A program made the translations under genes and the position numbers. The notes beneath the pieces were generated by a model that searched no databases, was not told where the DNA came from, and saw only the letters and a list, made by a program, of their open reading frames with translations. From UBA7916 sp036121365 (GTDB lineage: Bacteria; Pseudomonadota; Gammaproteobacteria; Comchoanobacterales; Comchoanobacteraceae), in NCBI GenBank assembly GCA_036121365.1, contig JAZAFR010000012.1, positions 1 to 25,910 of the forward strand: DNA of 25,910 bases, written 5' to 3'. This document shows, in pieces, positions 1 through 7,596 of this stretch (the first letter of the stretch is position 1; each line of letters begins with the position of its first letter).

Positions 1-86
1 GAAGTTAGAACATGCTGCCGTTCGACTTGCATGTGTTAAGCATGCCGCCAGCGTTCAATCTGAGCCAGGATCAAACTCTTGAATTA
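1..86 (-). rRNA. rrs: 16S ribosomal RNA, 5' end (partial)
   Basis: The reverse complement contains the universal bacterial 16S 5' signature: AGAGTTTGATCCTGGCTCAG, followed by ATTGAACGCTGGCGGCATG and the AACACATGCAAGTCGAACGG block. By comparison with the E. coli 5' end the mature RNA starts near position 86, and only about its first 86 bases are inside the window; the rest lies to the left. The GGCAGCATG that follows resembles gammaproteobacterial sequences, but this stretch is too short for a genus call. The gene is transcribed leftward from the promoter at 266-293. Confidence 0.97.
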
Positions 87-259
87 GAATTTGTCTGTGA
101 CATTAACAGTTGTCACATAACTGTGATAATGACCGTAGTCATTATTTATCTGGCTATCAGAAATCACTAAAGCGCCCACACAAATTGTATTAATTCAAAA
201 TTTTAAAGAACTTCTAACTTTGAACACATTGCTTCGGAAACCAATAACTCAACGTTAGG
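87..259 (-). other. 16S rRNA leader with boxA, boxC and processing hairpins
   Basis: This is the pre-rRNA leader between the rRNA promoter and the mature 16S 5' end. On the minus strand, GTTCTTTAAAA (about 202-213) resembles the gammaproteobacterial boxA antitermination motif. TGTGTGGGCGC (172-182) matches the conserved boxC-like leader motif. Nearer the 16S end are two perfect stem-loops: TGTGACA/TGTCACA with an 8-base loop (96-117) and ATAATGAC/GTCATTAT with a 4-base loop (126-145). These probably help fold the leader for RNase III processing and ribosome assembly. The motif matches are visible; the processing role is inferred from known rRNA leaders. Confidence 0.75.
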
Positions 260-265
260 ATTGCT

Positions 266-293
266 ATTATAACGGGTGGAACAACAAAGTCAA
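266..293 (-). promoter_or_regulatory. rRNA operon promoter (P1-type, sigma-70)
   Basis: On the minus strand, TTGACT (288-293) and a perfect TATAAT (266-271) are separated by 16 bases, the short spacer typical of rRNA promoters. The sequence just upstream (about 294-340) is strongly A/T-rich, as expected for an UP element. Transcription would start near 259, ahead of the boxA/boxC leader. Confidence 0.85.
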
Positions 294-317
294 CAGATAA
301 AACAAATAAACTACAAA

Positions 318-506
318 TTACATGTGAATAGTTTGACACTCATCAAAAATCTTATCACGAAACCCCATATGCGATAGTCTTAAAACTGAAAATTTCAAGA
401 AACTAACAAACAAAAAAGAAGTCAACAACATGACAAAAGACCTATGATCAATGAAAAAGCGATAACAAAAATCAACAACAAGAAAAATCCACAAAGCTTT
501 TATCAT
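318..506 (-). CDS. Possible 62-residue membrane protein overlapping the folA stop
   Basis: This is a small reading frame whose ATG overlaps the folA stop as ATGA (506-503), a typical arrangement for translational coupling. The product would begin MIKALWIFLVVDFCYRFF, with two short hydrophobic stretches in its N-terminal 45 residues and a hydrophilic end. It has no Shine-Dalgarno sequence of its own and I recognise no family. It ends 25 bases before the rRNA -35 box. The overlap is the main reason to list it; it may be chance, since AT-rich DNA easily gives hydrophobic frames. Confidence 0.25.
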   Translation of the reverse strand: MIKALWIFLVVDFCYRFFIDHRSFVMLLTSFLFVSFLKFSVLRLSHMGFRDKIFDECQTIHM

Positions 507-1006
507 CGAATCAGTTGATAGCAAGTATACGCACTGGAATGCCTATCATCTAATTCATGCCTTATTTTCTGATCTATTTTCCAACCTTCATCCAACAGCA
601 CATCTAACCCATAAGGAAAAAAGACATCACCTGGTACATGGTTTTCCACCACAGTAATATATAGTCGACTCGCAATCGGGACTGTTTCTTCATAGAGCCG
701 AGCCCCTCCAATGACCATAATCTCACCTTTATCTGTAGATCGAATCAAACGAAGGGCTTCTTGCAAGCTGGAAGCCTTCTCACATCCGCGACATTGAAAA
801 TCTGATTGACGGGTTACCACCACATTCAACCTATTCTTCAGCGGCTGACACTTCAATGATTCAAAAGTTTTTCGCCCCATAACCACAGGCTTGCCGCGTG
901 TCATTTGTTTAAAGTAAGCAAGCTCATCAGGTAAATCCCATGGCAAATCACCATCAATCCCTATCACCCTATTTAAATTCATAGCCACAATTAAAGAAAC
1001 CGCCAT
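503..1006 (-). CDS. folA: Dihydrofolate reductase
   Basis: Reduces dihydrofolate to tetrahydrofolate with NADPH, a cytosolic step feeding thymidylate, purine and methionine synthesis; it is the trimethoprim target. The 167 residues are a normal length. Visible family motifs are SLIVAMNLNRVIG at the N-terminus, LPWDLPDEL with the catalytic Asp in the position of E. coli Asp27, VVMGRKTFES for the NADPH-binding loop, MVIGGARLYEE, and YITVVENHVPGDVFFP near the C-terminus. The start has AAGGAG seven bases upstream. It is the last clear gene of the oxidase operon, 63 bases after the CPC membrane protein gene. Its presence there is probably transcriptional convenience, not a functional link. Confidence 0.96.
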   Translation of the reverse strand: MAVSLIVAMNLNRVIGIDGDLPWDLPDELAYFKQMTRGKPVVMGRKTFESLKCQPLKNRLNVVVTRQSDFQCRGCEKASSLQEALRLIRSTDKGEIMVIGGARLYEETVPIASRLYITVVENHVPGDVFFPYGLDVLLDEGWKIDQKIRHELDDRHSSAYTCYQLIR

Positions 1007-1069
1007 TCAGAACTCCTTGAAATATTTTGATATACACAAAACTGGATAAGTCTAAGCAAAATAATAGAT

Positions 1070-2539
1070 TTACCTAAAATGTTGACCATGTGCGTGCTCC
1101 TCTAAATCACTCATCCTTCTTGGACAACAACAAGTTGACCCAGTCTCAGGTAGCCTATCATCACACCCAGAATCTGCACCGCGAATAGAACACCCCTGTT
1201 CTTGTCCAGTACCAGAACCCAGATCAAAACAACTGGCCGGCTTACATGGTAAATTTTCGCACACTCTTAATACTGATGAACGCCCCCATTGTCTTTGACA
1301 TAAATCAAGAAACAGATTGTATCGGCTTTGCTTTCTAGACTGGGCGACAATGCCTGAGACATGATACAAACTGTTCAACAGTAGCGCAATCTGACCACCC
1401 AACATCATAACACCCGCAGTTTGAGGCCCCATCCACACACCAAAGAGCAAATAGCTGCCTCCTGAAGCCATAGCCACACTTAAAACATAATACAGAGAAA
1501 CTATCTGCAAATTACTTTTTAAACAAGATTTCAGTTTTGCTTTAACACAACAAGGGACAGCTTGATGGGGACGGTTCAATTGTAGAACCCCATAAGAAAA
1601 CACGATTAAAGGCGAAGCCAAAGTAATCACACACGGACAAGCACAAATTAAAACCGTACAAAACACCCGAATGGGCATCAACAACCCTGCCTGAGGAAGC
1701 AAGCAAGCCCACAAAGCAGAGGCCACATAACCAGAAACAATGACACTTGGAATCACTGCTTGCAAGTACTCATTCAATTCAACACCCAATTTAAATCCAA
1801 GTTGATTCGACTCATCGAGCACCTTGCCCTGCATCCAATCAGAAAGCATAACCACACCCATAGTCTTCAAGCAATCACAAAAGAAAAACTGAGCCATAGG
1901 CAACCCGAAAAAGGTAACAGACACCAACATAAAAAATGAATACAACCAAGACACTCCAATGGCCAAAGACAATGAACCAGAAAGATCTACAAAATCACGT
2001 CGCCATTGCAAAAATAAATCCTTACCCAGACCGTAACCAGCCCCAATAAGCAAAACACCACTGGAGCACAAAAACAATGTCAATGAGTTTGCAAACACCA
2101 CAGACATGATAACGCCTCCCGTTAAAAACACCGCATGAAAGGCAACCTGTCTATCTCTACTGAAAGCATTTCCAAACACTGCTAGCCTATCAAGCAAATA
2201 CATTAAGCCCATCGAAAAAATATAAAACACATACCCTTTCCACAAAAAAGCCAGTTTCACCTCCGGACGAAAAAACAAAGGAATATAGCACAAAAGAAAA
2301 GCAAATAATGGCACCAACATGGCACTCAAAAATAAATGACTTACATAAAAGAAACGGTCTCTCATAAAATAAAAGCTGGATAAAATCAGACCGGAGCTCA
2401 GCCACCAATATGCCAAACGCCACTGCAATACCGTAAGAAACCCCGCCAAGAAATTATTAACATAACCAAAAGACAAAAATAATAGCGAATTTCTCCAAGA
2501 ATAAGGGTGACTCTTTTTACTTTTACAACAAGACTTCAT
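1070..2539 (-). CDS. P1B copper-ATPase-like membrane protein lacking ATPase domains
   Basis: A 489-residue polytopic membrane protein that I read as the membrane core of a P1B-type (CopA-like) copper ATPase. LICACPCVITLASPL carries the CPC metal site at residues 301-303, and the segment around residues 343-393 matches the last two CopA helices (N...YY, then AGVMMLGGQIALLLNSL). Between CPC and those helices there are only about 35 residues, so the phosphorylation (DKTGT) and nucleotide-binding domains are absent. The actuator domain is also absent: about 20 residues separate the preceding helix from the next. There is a CC pair near the N-terminus and a tail from about residue 410 with nine Cys, including CCC, plus C-terminal His. 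It starts 9 bases after coxC with a GAGAGAGAAG ribosome site. It cannot hydrolyse ATP by the known mechanism. I infer a copper-binding or copper-passing role in oxidase assembly. Because the frame is long and uninterrupted, decay is less likely than repurposing. Confidence 0.7.
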   Translation of the reverse strand: MKSCCKSKKSHPYSWRNSLLFLSFGYVNNFLAGFLTVLQWRLAYWWLSSGLILSSFYFMRDRFFYVSHLFLSAMLVPLFAFLLCYIPLFFRPEVKLAFLWKGYVFYIFSMGLMYLLDRLAVFGNAFSRDRQVAFHAVFLTGGVIMSVVFANSLTLFLCSSGVLLIGAGYGLGKDLFLQWRRDFVDLSGSLSLAIGVSWLYSFFMLVSVTFFGLPMAQFFFCDCLKTMGVVMLSDWMQGKVLDESNQLGFKLGVELNEYLQAVIPSVIVSGYVASALWACLLPQAGLLMPIRVFCTVLICACPCVITLASPLIVFSYGVLQLNRPHQAVPCCVKAKLKSCLKSNLQIVSLYYVLSVAMASGGSYLLFGVWMGPQTAGVMMLGGQIALLLNSLYHVSGIVAQSRKQSRYNLFLDLCQRQWGRSSVLRVCENLPCKPASCFDLGSGTGQEQGCSIRGADSGCDDRLPETGSTCCCPRRMSDLEEHAHGQHFR

Positions 2540-2548
2540 CTTCTCTCT

Positions 2549-3421
2549 CTACAACCAATACACAAAAACAAATAGCAACAACCATATCACATCTACAAAA
2601 TGCCAATACCAACTGACAGCTTCAAATGCAAAATGTCTTTCTGGTGTAAATTCTTGCAGATATATTCTATAAGCAATCACCAACAGCATCACAGTTCCAA
2701 GCAATACGTGCAATCCATGAAACCCTGTCATCACATAAAAAATATTGGCATAAACACCTCTATTTAAACTTAAATCCAAATGCAAATACGCCTCATAATA
2801 CTCAAACCCTTGCAAAAAAAGAAAGCCCACGCCTAAAAAAGCCGTCAACAACTGCCAAAACAATGCCCTTTTGTTCTTTCCAGTGACAATGGCCCAATGC
2901 GCAAGCGTAATGGTCAACCCACTGGTTAAAAGAATCAAAGTATTAAAAACAGGCAAGCCCCAAGGAGACATTGCTGCATCGGGACCGACATAACGCGATG
3001 GGTCAGGCGTATTGAGCAAGGGCCATTGATTGACAAAGGAAGGCCACAGCAAATAATGTGTCATTTGATCAGACGCAGTCTGGCCAGCAAGGCGAGCCAA
3101 TGAGACAAAACGCACATAAAAGAGAACACCAAAAAACGCAATAAAAAACCATGTTTCAGAAAAAATAAACCAAGCCATAGACCAACGATAATATTGATCT
3201 GATAGAGCATATTGTTCATCTGTGCTATCACTCTCATCACAAATGGCCGCATGAAACCAAAATCCAATCACAACGAGGATTGCCCCAACCCCAACGACAA
3301 GAAGAAACGGAGCAAACCAGGACCCGTGTAGCCAGTGAACGATGCCTAAAGCAATGAGAAGCATGGCAAAGGATCCAAATATTGGCAATGCACTTGGCGC
3401 TATAACTTTATGACTCATCAT
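2549..3421 (-). CDS. coxC: Cytochrome c oxidase subunit III
   Basis: Structural subunit III of the aa3-type oxidase, an integral inner-membrane protein that stabilises subunit I and supports proton uptake. The 290 residues fit the family. Seen are the MAWFIFSETWFFIAFFGV helix, the PWGLPVFNTLILLTSG and LTITLAHWAI segments, FLFLQGFEYYEAY, and the final FEAVSWYWHFVDVIWLLLF signature in which the subunit III Trp/His/Asp residues are conserved. It probably starts at the first of two adjacent ATGs, after AAGAGACGG. It lies 65 bases after the Cox11-like gene and 9 bases before the CPC membrane protein, in the same operon. Confidence 0.95.
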   Translation of the reverse strand: MMSHKVIAPSALPIFGSFAMLLIALGIVHWLHGSWFAPFLLVVGVGAILVVIGFWFHAAICDESDSTDEQYALSDQYYRWSMAWFIFSETWFFIAFFGVLFYVRFVSLARLAGQTASDQMTHYLLWPSFVNQWPLLNTPDPSRYVGPDAAMSPWGLPVFNTLILLTSGLTITLAHWAIVTGKNKRALFWQLLTAFLGVGFLFLQGFEYYEAYLHLDLSLNRGVYANIFYVMTGFHGLHVLLGTVMLLVIAYRIYLQEFTPERHFAFEAVSWYWHFVDVIWLLLFVFVYWL

Positions 3422-3486
3422 CCGTCTCTTAACTGATTAACCCACTATAAAATAAAAACCGATCACAAACAATGCAAAACCCCACT

Positions 3487-4239
3487 TTAAGAATCAGATA
3501 TTAACTGTATCGACCCTTGCATCTTTTTCCACGCAGAGGGATGGTCCAATCCAAAAACAAAGTGATCTAAACTAAATGGCTCCAATTCAATTGGAAAATC
3601 ATGACCAATGGCGATCTCAGTGACGAGTTCCTTTGTTTCTTTTGGTGCAAGTTGAAGGATTTTATCATCGTATAACAATGAATAATTGACAAAGTGTTTG
3701 ACTTGAGAAGGACTGGATTTAGCAGAAACTCTTAAATAAACAGGCATATCCGAACGATTTACGAATGTCAAAACAACCGAACTGGGAACCTTGGCTGACA
3801 CTTTTAGTTGCTTATGCCCAACAGTTACTGACACCGGTAGCAAATACCCTCTAAGATGCACATTAGAAAACACAACTGCATGACCATGCTGGCCAATACC
3901 AGTATCAGAGGCAGCAACATGACCACCTCCACCAGACGCTCCATGGACATGACCATCCTCATTCAACCAATGATACATAAACATCATAATAAAAGTCATT
4001 GAAAATGCAAAAAGCAAAAATAGAGATAATTTGATTGCGACATTGCGTTTCCTCAATCCAGTATCATTCACCTTTACATGACACAAATCAAACAACCAGT
4101 ATCCTATACTGACCAACACACCAACGCCAAAAATCAGAACACCATAACCAAAAATACCAACACCATGAAGCCACTGTAAAAAACTCAGCATCAGTGCACA
4201 TAGAAAAAGTATTAAGATAATCGGTAATTGACCATTCAT
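3487..4239 (-). CDS. Cox11/CtaG-like oxidase assembly protein lacking the CFCF copper motif
   Basis: Position between coxA and coxC and sequence both point to Cox11 (CtaG), which normally hands copper to the CuB site of subunit I. After two extra N-terminal membrane helices (about residues 6-24 and 28-50), RKRNVAIKLSLFLLFAFS and the following residues match the single Cox11 anchor. The periplasmic part keeps SPSQVKHFVNY and LQLAPKETKEL, equivalent to the family's AP.A.KYF and L.PGE blocks. The copper-binding CFCF that should sit between them reads YSLLY (186-190). The only Cys are at residues 14 and 53, both in the membrane region. A Gly/His-rich linker at residues 96-120 contains five His and may offer other metal ligands. 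It begins 8 bases after the coxA stop with a weak ribosome site, suggesting coupling. Family assignment rests on alignment by eye plus context. Confidence 0.7.
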   Translation of the reverse strand: MNGQLPIILILFLCALMLSFLQWLHGVGIFGYGVLIFGVGVLVSIGYWLFDLCHVKVNDTGLRKRNVAIKLSLFLLFAFSMTFIMMFMYHWLNEDGHVHGASGGGGHVAASDTGIGQHGHAVVFSNVHLRGYLLPVSVTVGHKQLKVSAKVPSSVVLTFVNRSDMPVYLRVSAKSSPSQVKHFVNYSLLYDDKILQLAPKETKELVTEIAIGHDFPIELEPFSLDHFVFGLDHPSAWKKMQGSIQLISDS

Positions 4240-4247
4240 GTAAAAAC

Positions 4248-5840
4248 TCAGTATTGATAAATTTGATCGGTTACCCGGGGAGACCGCTCAAATGTATGCT
4301 GAGGTGCTGGCGAATCGACAGTCCACTCCAAACCCCTTGCTCCATCCCACACACGCGAAGTTGCCTTTCGCTTTCTCCAAAAGCCTTGAAACAAAGCATA
4401 CACAAACAAAAGCTGAGAAAAACCAAACACAAACCCACCAATAGAAGCAATCAAATTAAAGTCAGCGAATTGCAATGCATAATCTGGAATTCGACGAGGC
4501 ATTCCTGCCAAACCTAAAAACTGCATCGGCAAAAAAGTGAAATTGGAAGACACAACACTCAACCAGAAGTGCCATGAGGCAATTTTTTCTGAATAATAGT
4601 ACCCAGTCCATTTTGGATACCAATAATAAACCCCAGATAAAATTGCAAAATAAACACCAGTCACAATCATATAATGAAAATGGCCAACGACAAAATAAGT
4701 ATCTTGATATTGATAGTCAAGTGGAACAATTCCCAACATAACACCGCTGAGACCTCCAAATGTAAATAAAGCAACAAAGGCTATTGCAAACAACATTGGT
4801 GCTTCGAAAGATAAAGATCCATCCCACATAGTGGCCAACCAATTAAAAACCTTAACTCCGGTTGGCACAGCCACCAACAATGTCGTTGCCATAAAAAATA
4901 CTTGGACATAAAAACCGACACCAGAAGTGAACATATGATGCACCCAGACAACAAAAGACAAAACAAAAATACACACAATTGCGTATATCATAGACATTTT
5001 ACCAAAAAGAGGTTTCCGTGAGAAAGTCGGCATAACCTCTGAGATGATACCAAAAGCAGGCAAGGCCAATACATAAACCTCAGGATGCCCAAAAAACCAA
5101 AATAGATGCTGGAACAGTACTGGATCGCCCCCTCCTGCAGCATTAAAAAAACTGGTACCAAAATGTCTGTCAAGTAGCATCAATGTGACGGTGCCTGCCA
5201 GCACAGGCATAATGGCAAGGACCAAAAGTGCCGTGACAAACCAAGACCACACAAAAATTGGCATACGATGATACGTCATTCCAGGAGCACGCATAGTGAT
5301 CACGGTCGCAACAAAATTCAGTGATCCAAGAATTGAAGATATACCCAAAACATGAATAGATAAAATCATATAATCAGTACTAGGAGGCCCGTAAGAAGTT
5401 GATAGTGGCGCATAAAAAGTCCATCCAAAATTAGGAGCACCTCCTTGCATTAGCAAGGTACTCAACAGCAAACCCAAACCAACAGGCAATAACCAAAAGC
5501 TCCAGTTATTCAAACGAGGAAAAGCCATATCAGGGGCTCCAATCATCAAGGGGATCATCCAATTGGCAAACCCTGCCAAAGCAGGCATAATGGCACCAAA
5601 GATCATAATCAAACCGTGCAAGGTAACCATTTGATTATAAAAGTTCGGATTCACAAATTGCATACCAGGCGCAGAAAGCTCTGCCCGAATAATCAAAGCC
5701 ATAAAGCCGGCCACAAAAAACATGATCAAACTAAACCAAAGATACAGTGTTCCTATGTCTTTATGGTTGGTTGTCATGACCCAACGCAAACACCAATCAA
5801 CCCATTTAATACCACTGATTTTAAGCACTTCATCTGACAT
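4248..5840 (-). CDS. coxA: Cytochrome c oxidase subunit I (aa3 type)
   Basis: Catalytic subunit holding haem a and the haem a3-CuB centre where oxygen is reduced. Motifs are complete: TTNHKDIGTLYLWF at the N-terminus; the first His ligand in VTLHGLIMIF; GAPDMAFPRLNN with the D-channel Asp; WFFGHPEVYVLALP with the CuB His and cross-linked Tyr; VVWVHHMFTSG; KVFNWLATMWDGSL with the K-channel Lys; and VVGHFHYMIVTG with the last haem ligands. The start at 5840 is preceded by AAGGAG at seven bases; a longer frame from a TTG at 5858 would lie over that ribosome site. Length is about 530 residues, normal for the family. It follows coxB after a 151-base spacer carrying a long inverted repeat. Confidence 0.97.
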   Translation of the reverse strand: MSDEVLKISGIKWVDWCLRWVMTTNHKDIGTLYLWFSLIMFFVAGFMALIIRAELSAPGMQFVNPNFYNQMVTLHGLIMIFGAIMPALAGFANWMIPLMIGAPDMAFPRLNNWSFWLLPVGLGLLLSTLLMQGGAPNFGWTFYAPLSTSYGPPSTDYMILSIHVLGISSILGSLNFVATVITMRAPGMTYHRMPIFVWSWFVTALLVLAIMPVLAGTVTLMLLDRHFGTSFFNAAGGGDPVLFQHLFWFFGHPEVYVLALPAFGIISEVMPTFSRKPLFGKMSMIYAIVCIFVLSFVVWVHHMFTSGVGFYVQVFFMATTLLVAVPTGVKVFNWLATMWDGSLSFEAPMLFAIAFVALFTFGGLSGVMLGIVPLDYQYQDTYFVVGHFHYMIVTGVYFAILSGVYYWYPKWTGYYYSEKIASWHFWLSVVSSNFTFLPMQFLGLAGMPRRIPDYALQFADFNLIASIGGFVFGFSQLLFVYALFQGFWRKRKATSRVWDGARGLEWTVDSPAPQHTFERSPRVTDQIYQY

Positions 5841-5926
5841 TCCTACTCTCCTTCTCAATCAATTGATAGCTTTGAACCAAAACACATCCTAAGTTTGCAA
5901 GTCCTTGACATCCCAACATCTTAAAC

Positions 5927-5991
5927 ATTGACAGTAACAATTGCAATGCTAAGCACCCATGATATCAAACACAAACAAAAGCACTGTCAAT
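5927..5991. repeat. 9-bp inverted repeat in the coxB-coxA spacer
   Basis: ATTGACAGT (5927-5935) and its exact reverse complement ACTGTCAAT (5983-5991) flank 47 bases. The repeat begins directly after the coxB stop on the minus strand. In RNA it could form a stem closing a 47-base loop between the two cistrons. It could affect mRNA processing or relative expression, or act as a pair of protein sites. One arm also looks like a consensus -35 (TTGACA), but I see no good -10 behind it. There is no T-run, so it is not a typical terminator. Confidence 0.5.
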
Positions 5992-6750
5992 TTAGCTCAA
6001 TTTTTGCTGTTCTTTGACCCATTTCTCATAATCTTCCGCAGAGCGGGCATCCACAACAATGGGCATATAGCCATGTTGCATTCCGCAAAGCTCAGTGCAC
6101 TGACCACGATAAACCCCTGCTTTCTCAACCCAAATCCAAGACTCATTGACATAACCAGGTATACAGTCACTTTTAACACCCAATTGCGGCACCCACCACG
6201 AATGGTTGACGTCATTTGATGTAAAAAGGAGACGTATCTTCTGTCTAATTGGCACTACCATAGGCTTATCCACCTCCAGCAAATAGTTTTTACCTTTCGG
6301 CTGTGCACCTCTTATTTGGGCAGGGCTGGTTGATAGATTACTATTGAATTCTATTCCCTCTTCAAGATAACTATATTGCCATTTCCACTGCACTCCTGTC
6401 ACTTTGATATTCATCACAGGCTTACTTGTATCATCCATCTTACTCAACAAACGGATAGAAGGAATAAGCATTAAAATGACCAACACCATAGGAATAGCAG
6501 TCCAGAGGATTTCGACCCAAAAACTATCATGATAATTGGCAGCCACTGCACCTTGGCTTTTTCTAAATGCATAGATTGCGTAAAACAAAGCAGCAAACAC
6601 ACCGACACCAATAACAAGACAGATATAAAAAATCAGCATATGCAAATCATAAATCTGATGACTAGTAGGCGTGACTCCAACAGGAAGATTGATACCATAT
6701 TCTGCAAATGCGCCCACTGTCAAAATTAAAATCCACCAGCATTGCTTCAT
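5992..6750 (-). CDS. coxB: Cytochrome c oxidase subunit II
   Basis: Carries the CuA centre that takes electrons from cytochrome c. The 252 residues comprise a signal-like N-terminus (MKQCWWILILTVGAFA), two membrane helices (about residues 35-60 and 80-100) and a periplasmic cupredoxin domain. VTGVQWKWQYSY is the conserved Trp-rich docking/electron-entry patch. NHSWWVPQLGVK supplies the first CuA His. GQCTELCGMQHGYMPIVV supplies both Cys, the Glu, the second His and the Met, so the CuA site is intact. It has no fused cytochrome c domain; a separate cytochrome c gene sits 21 bases upstream. Confidence 0.96.
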   Translation of the reverse strand: MKQCWWILILTVGAFAEYGINLPVGVTPTSHQIYDLHMLIFYICLVIGVGVFAALFYAIYAFRKSQGAVAANYHDSFWVEILWTAIPMVLVILMLIPSIRLLSKMDDTSKPVMNIKVTGVQWKWQYSYLEEGIEFNSNLSTSPAQIRGAQPKGKNYLLEVDKPMVVPIRQKIRLLFTSNDVNHSWWVPQLGVKSDCIPGYVNESWIWVEKAGVYRGQCTELCGMQHGYMPIVVDARSAEDYEKWVKEQQKLS

Positions 6751-6771
6751 TGTTTCATTTCCTCCTCTAAA

Positions 6772-7533
6772 CTACCATAACTGGTAGTTTGTGTTGTCTG
6801 TTACTGCGGCTTGTACCATATATTTAACAGCAGCAATAATCTGTGCATCATCACAATCTTTACATCCTCCTCTTGGAAGGATACAGCCTCGAACCCGATC
6901 ATCATACTGGGTTTTGGGCACAGTCTCAACTGAGCCAACCAAATATCGAGAAGCATTTTGATTGGGTGCCTCTAATTGCGATTTTTCTTGAGCCTGTTGC
7001 CCTTCAATGGTCACACGAACTAAAAAATCAAAGGAAGATTGAATCCTCCAACTCCAATCTTCAAAATTGGCAAGCTGTGGTGCCTCATTGTCTGGGGCCA
7101 AATGACATGCCATACAGTTTTTTACAAAAATATCTTTCCCATCAAGCATGGTATACTGTTTTGGTTTTACTGCTTTTTTTTTCTTAAGATGATCATAGCC
7201 AAGCAACTTTGCATCGGGCAAATCTTCAACATCCATATGCAAATCAGACTGTAAAGATTGCTGCGGACAAAAGTGCAAATACTGGCAAATAAGTCCCGTC
7301 ATATTCAACTCTTTATCGGTAAAAGCCAAATATTTGGGAAGGTTTGAAAAAAAAGAATTCAAATAATCTGAACGATTGACGTGATCATGAGACAACATTT
7401 TTGACGATACCTCTTTGTATTCAGACACAGGCTGTACTTGGGCAAAAGACAATGGGCACATCGCAGACAAAACAAAAAAACAACCAACCAATGGAGTCAA
7501 ATTCATAACTTGTAAAGTAAAGAGCACATTCAT
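6772..7533 (-). CDS. Class I c-type cytochrome (c5-like), first gene of the oxidase operon
   Basis: Exported haem protein, probably an electron donor or partner of the oxidase. A signal peptide is visible (cleavage likely after CPLSFA, about residue 31). After about 110 residues without recognisable domain comes CMACH (140-144), one covalent haem site, then VRGCILPRGGCKDC (214-227) and AAVKYMV, which match the C-terminal part of cytochrome c5 proteins. In c5 the motif is usually MPPRGG with Met as the second haem iron ligand; here that position is Ile218, with Cys217 next to it. The start is uncertain: a second ATG nine codons in also gives a good signal peptide. Neither has a strong ribosome site. 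Confidence 0.85.
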   Translation of the reverse strand: MNVLFTLQVMNLTPLVGCFFVLSAMCPLSFAQVQPVSEYKEVSSKMLSHDHVNRSDYLNSFFSNLPKYLAFTDKELNMTGLICQYLHFCPQQSLQSDLHMDVEDLPDAKLLGYDHLKKKKAVKPKQYTMLDGKDIFVKNCMACHLAPDNEAPQLANFEDWSWRIQSSFDFLVRVTIEGQQAQEKSQLEAPNQNASRYLVGSVETVPKTQYDDRVRGCILPRGGCKDCDDAQIIAAVKYMVQAAVTDNTNYQLW

Positions 7534-7566
7534 ACTCTATCAGTAAGCATAATGAGGCTCAAGATC

Positions 7567-7596
7567 GTTTTAGAAGAATTACAAAATTTTAGTCAA
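7567..7596 (-). promoter_or_regulatory. Candidate promoter of the cytochrome oxidase operon
   Basis: On the minus strand TTGACT (7591-7596) and TAAAAC (7567-7572) are 18 bases apart, about 34 bases before the cytochrome c start. The -35 is good and the -10 is weak (4 of 6). It is the best candidate in the 287-base gap 7534-7820. The same gap holds a perfect 12-bp palindrome, TGAACATGTTCA, at 7759-7770, of unknown meaning and far from any start codon. Confidence 0.4.

Noticed and set aside
2190..2423. Hydrophobic frame inside the CPC membrane protein in another phase
   Set aside because: Shifted frames of membrane-protein genes are often hydrophobic; no ribosome site and fully overlapped.
1070..2539. 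CPC membrane protein as a frameshifted or fragmentary ATPase pseudogene
   Set aside because: The frame is continuous, both helix groups on either side of the missing domains are in phase, no ATPase-domain remnants occur in other frames nearby, and gene spacing and ribosome site are normal.
4254..4517. Plus-strand reading frame opposite coxA
   Set aside because: It lies wholly antisense to a certain gene, has no family features and has a composition expected of the complement; same for the other antisense frames over cox, topA, tyrS and the giant gene.
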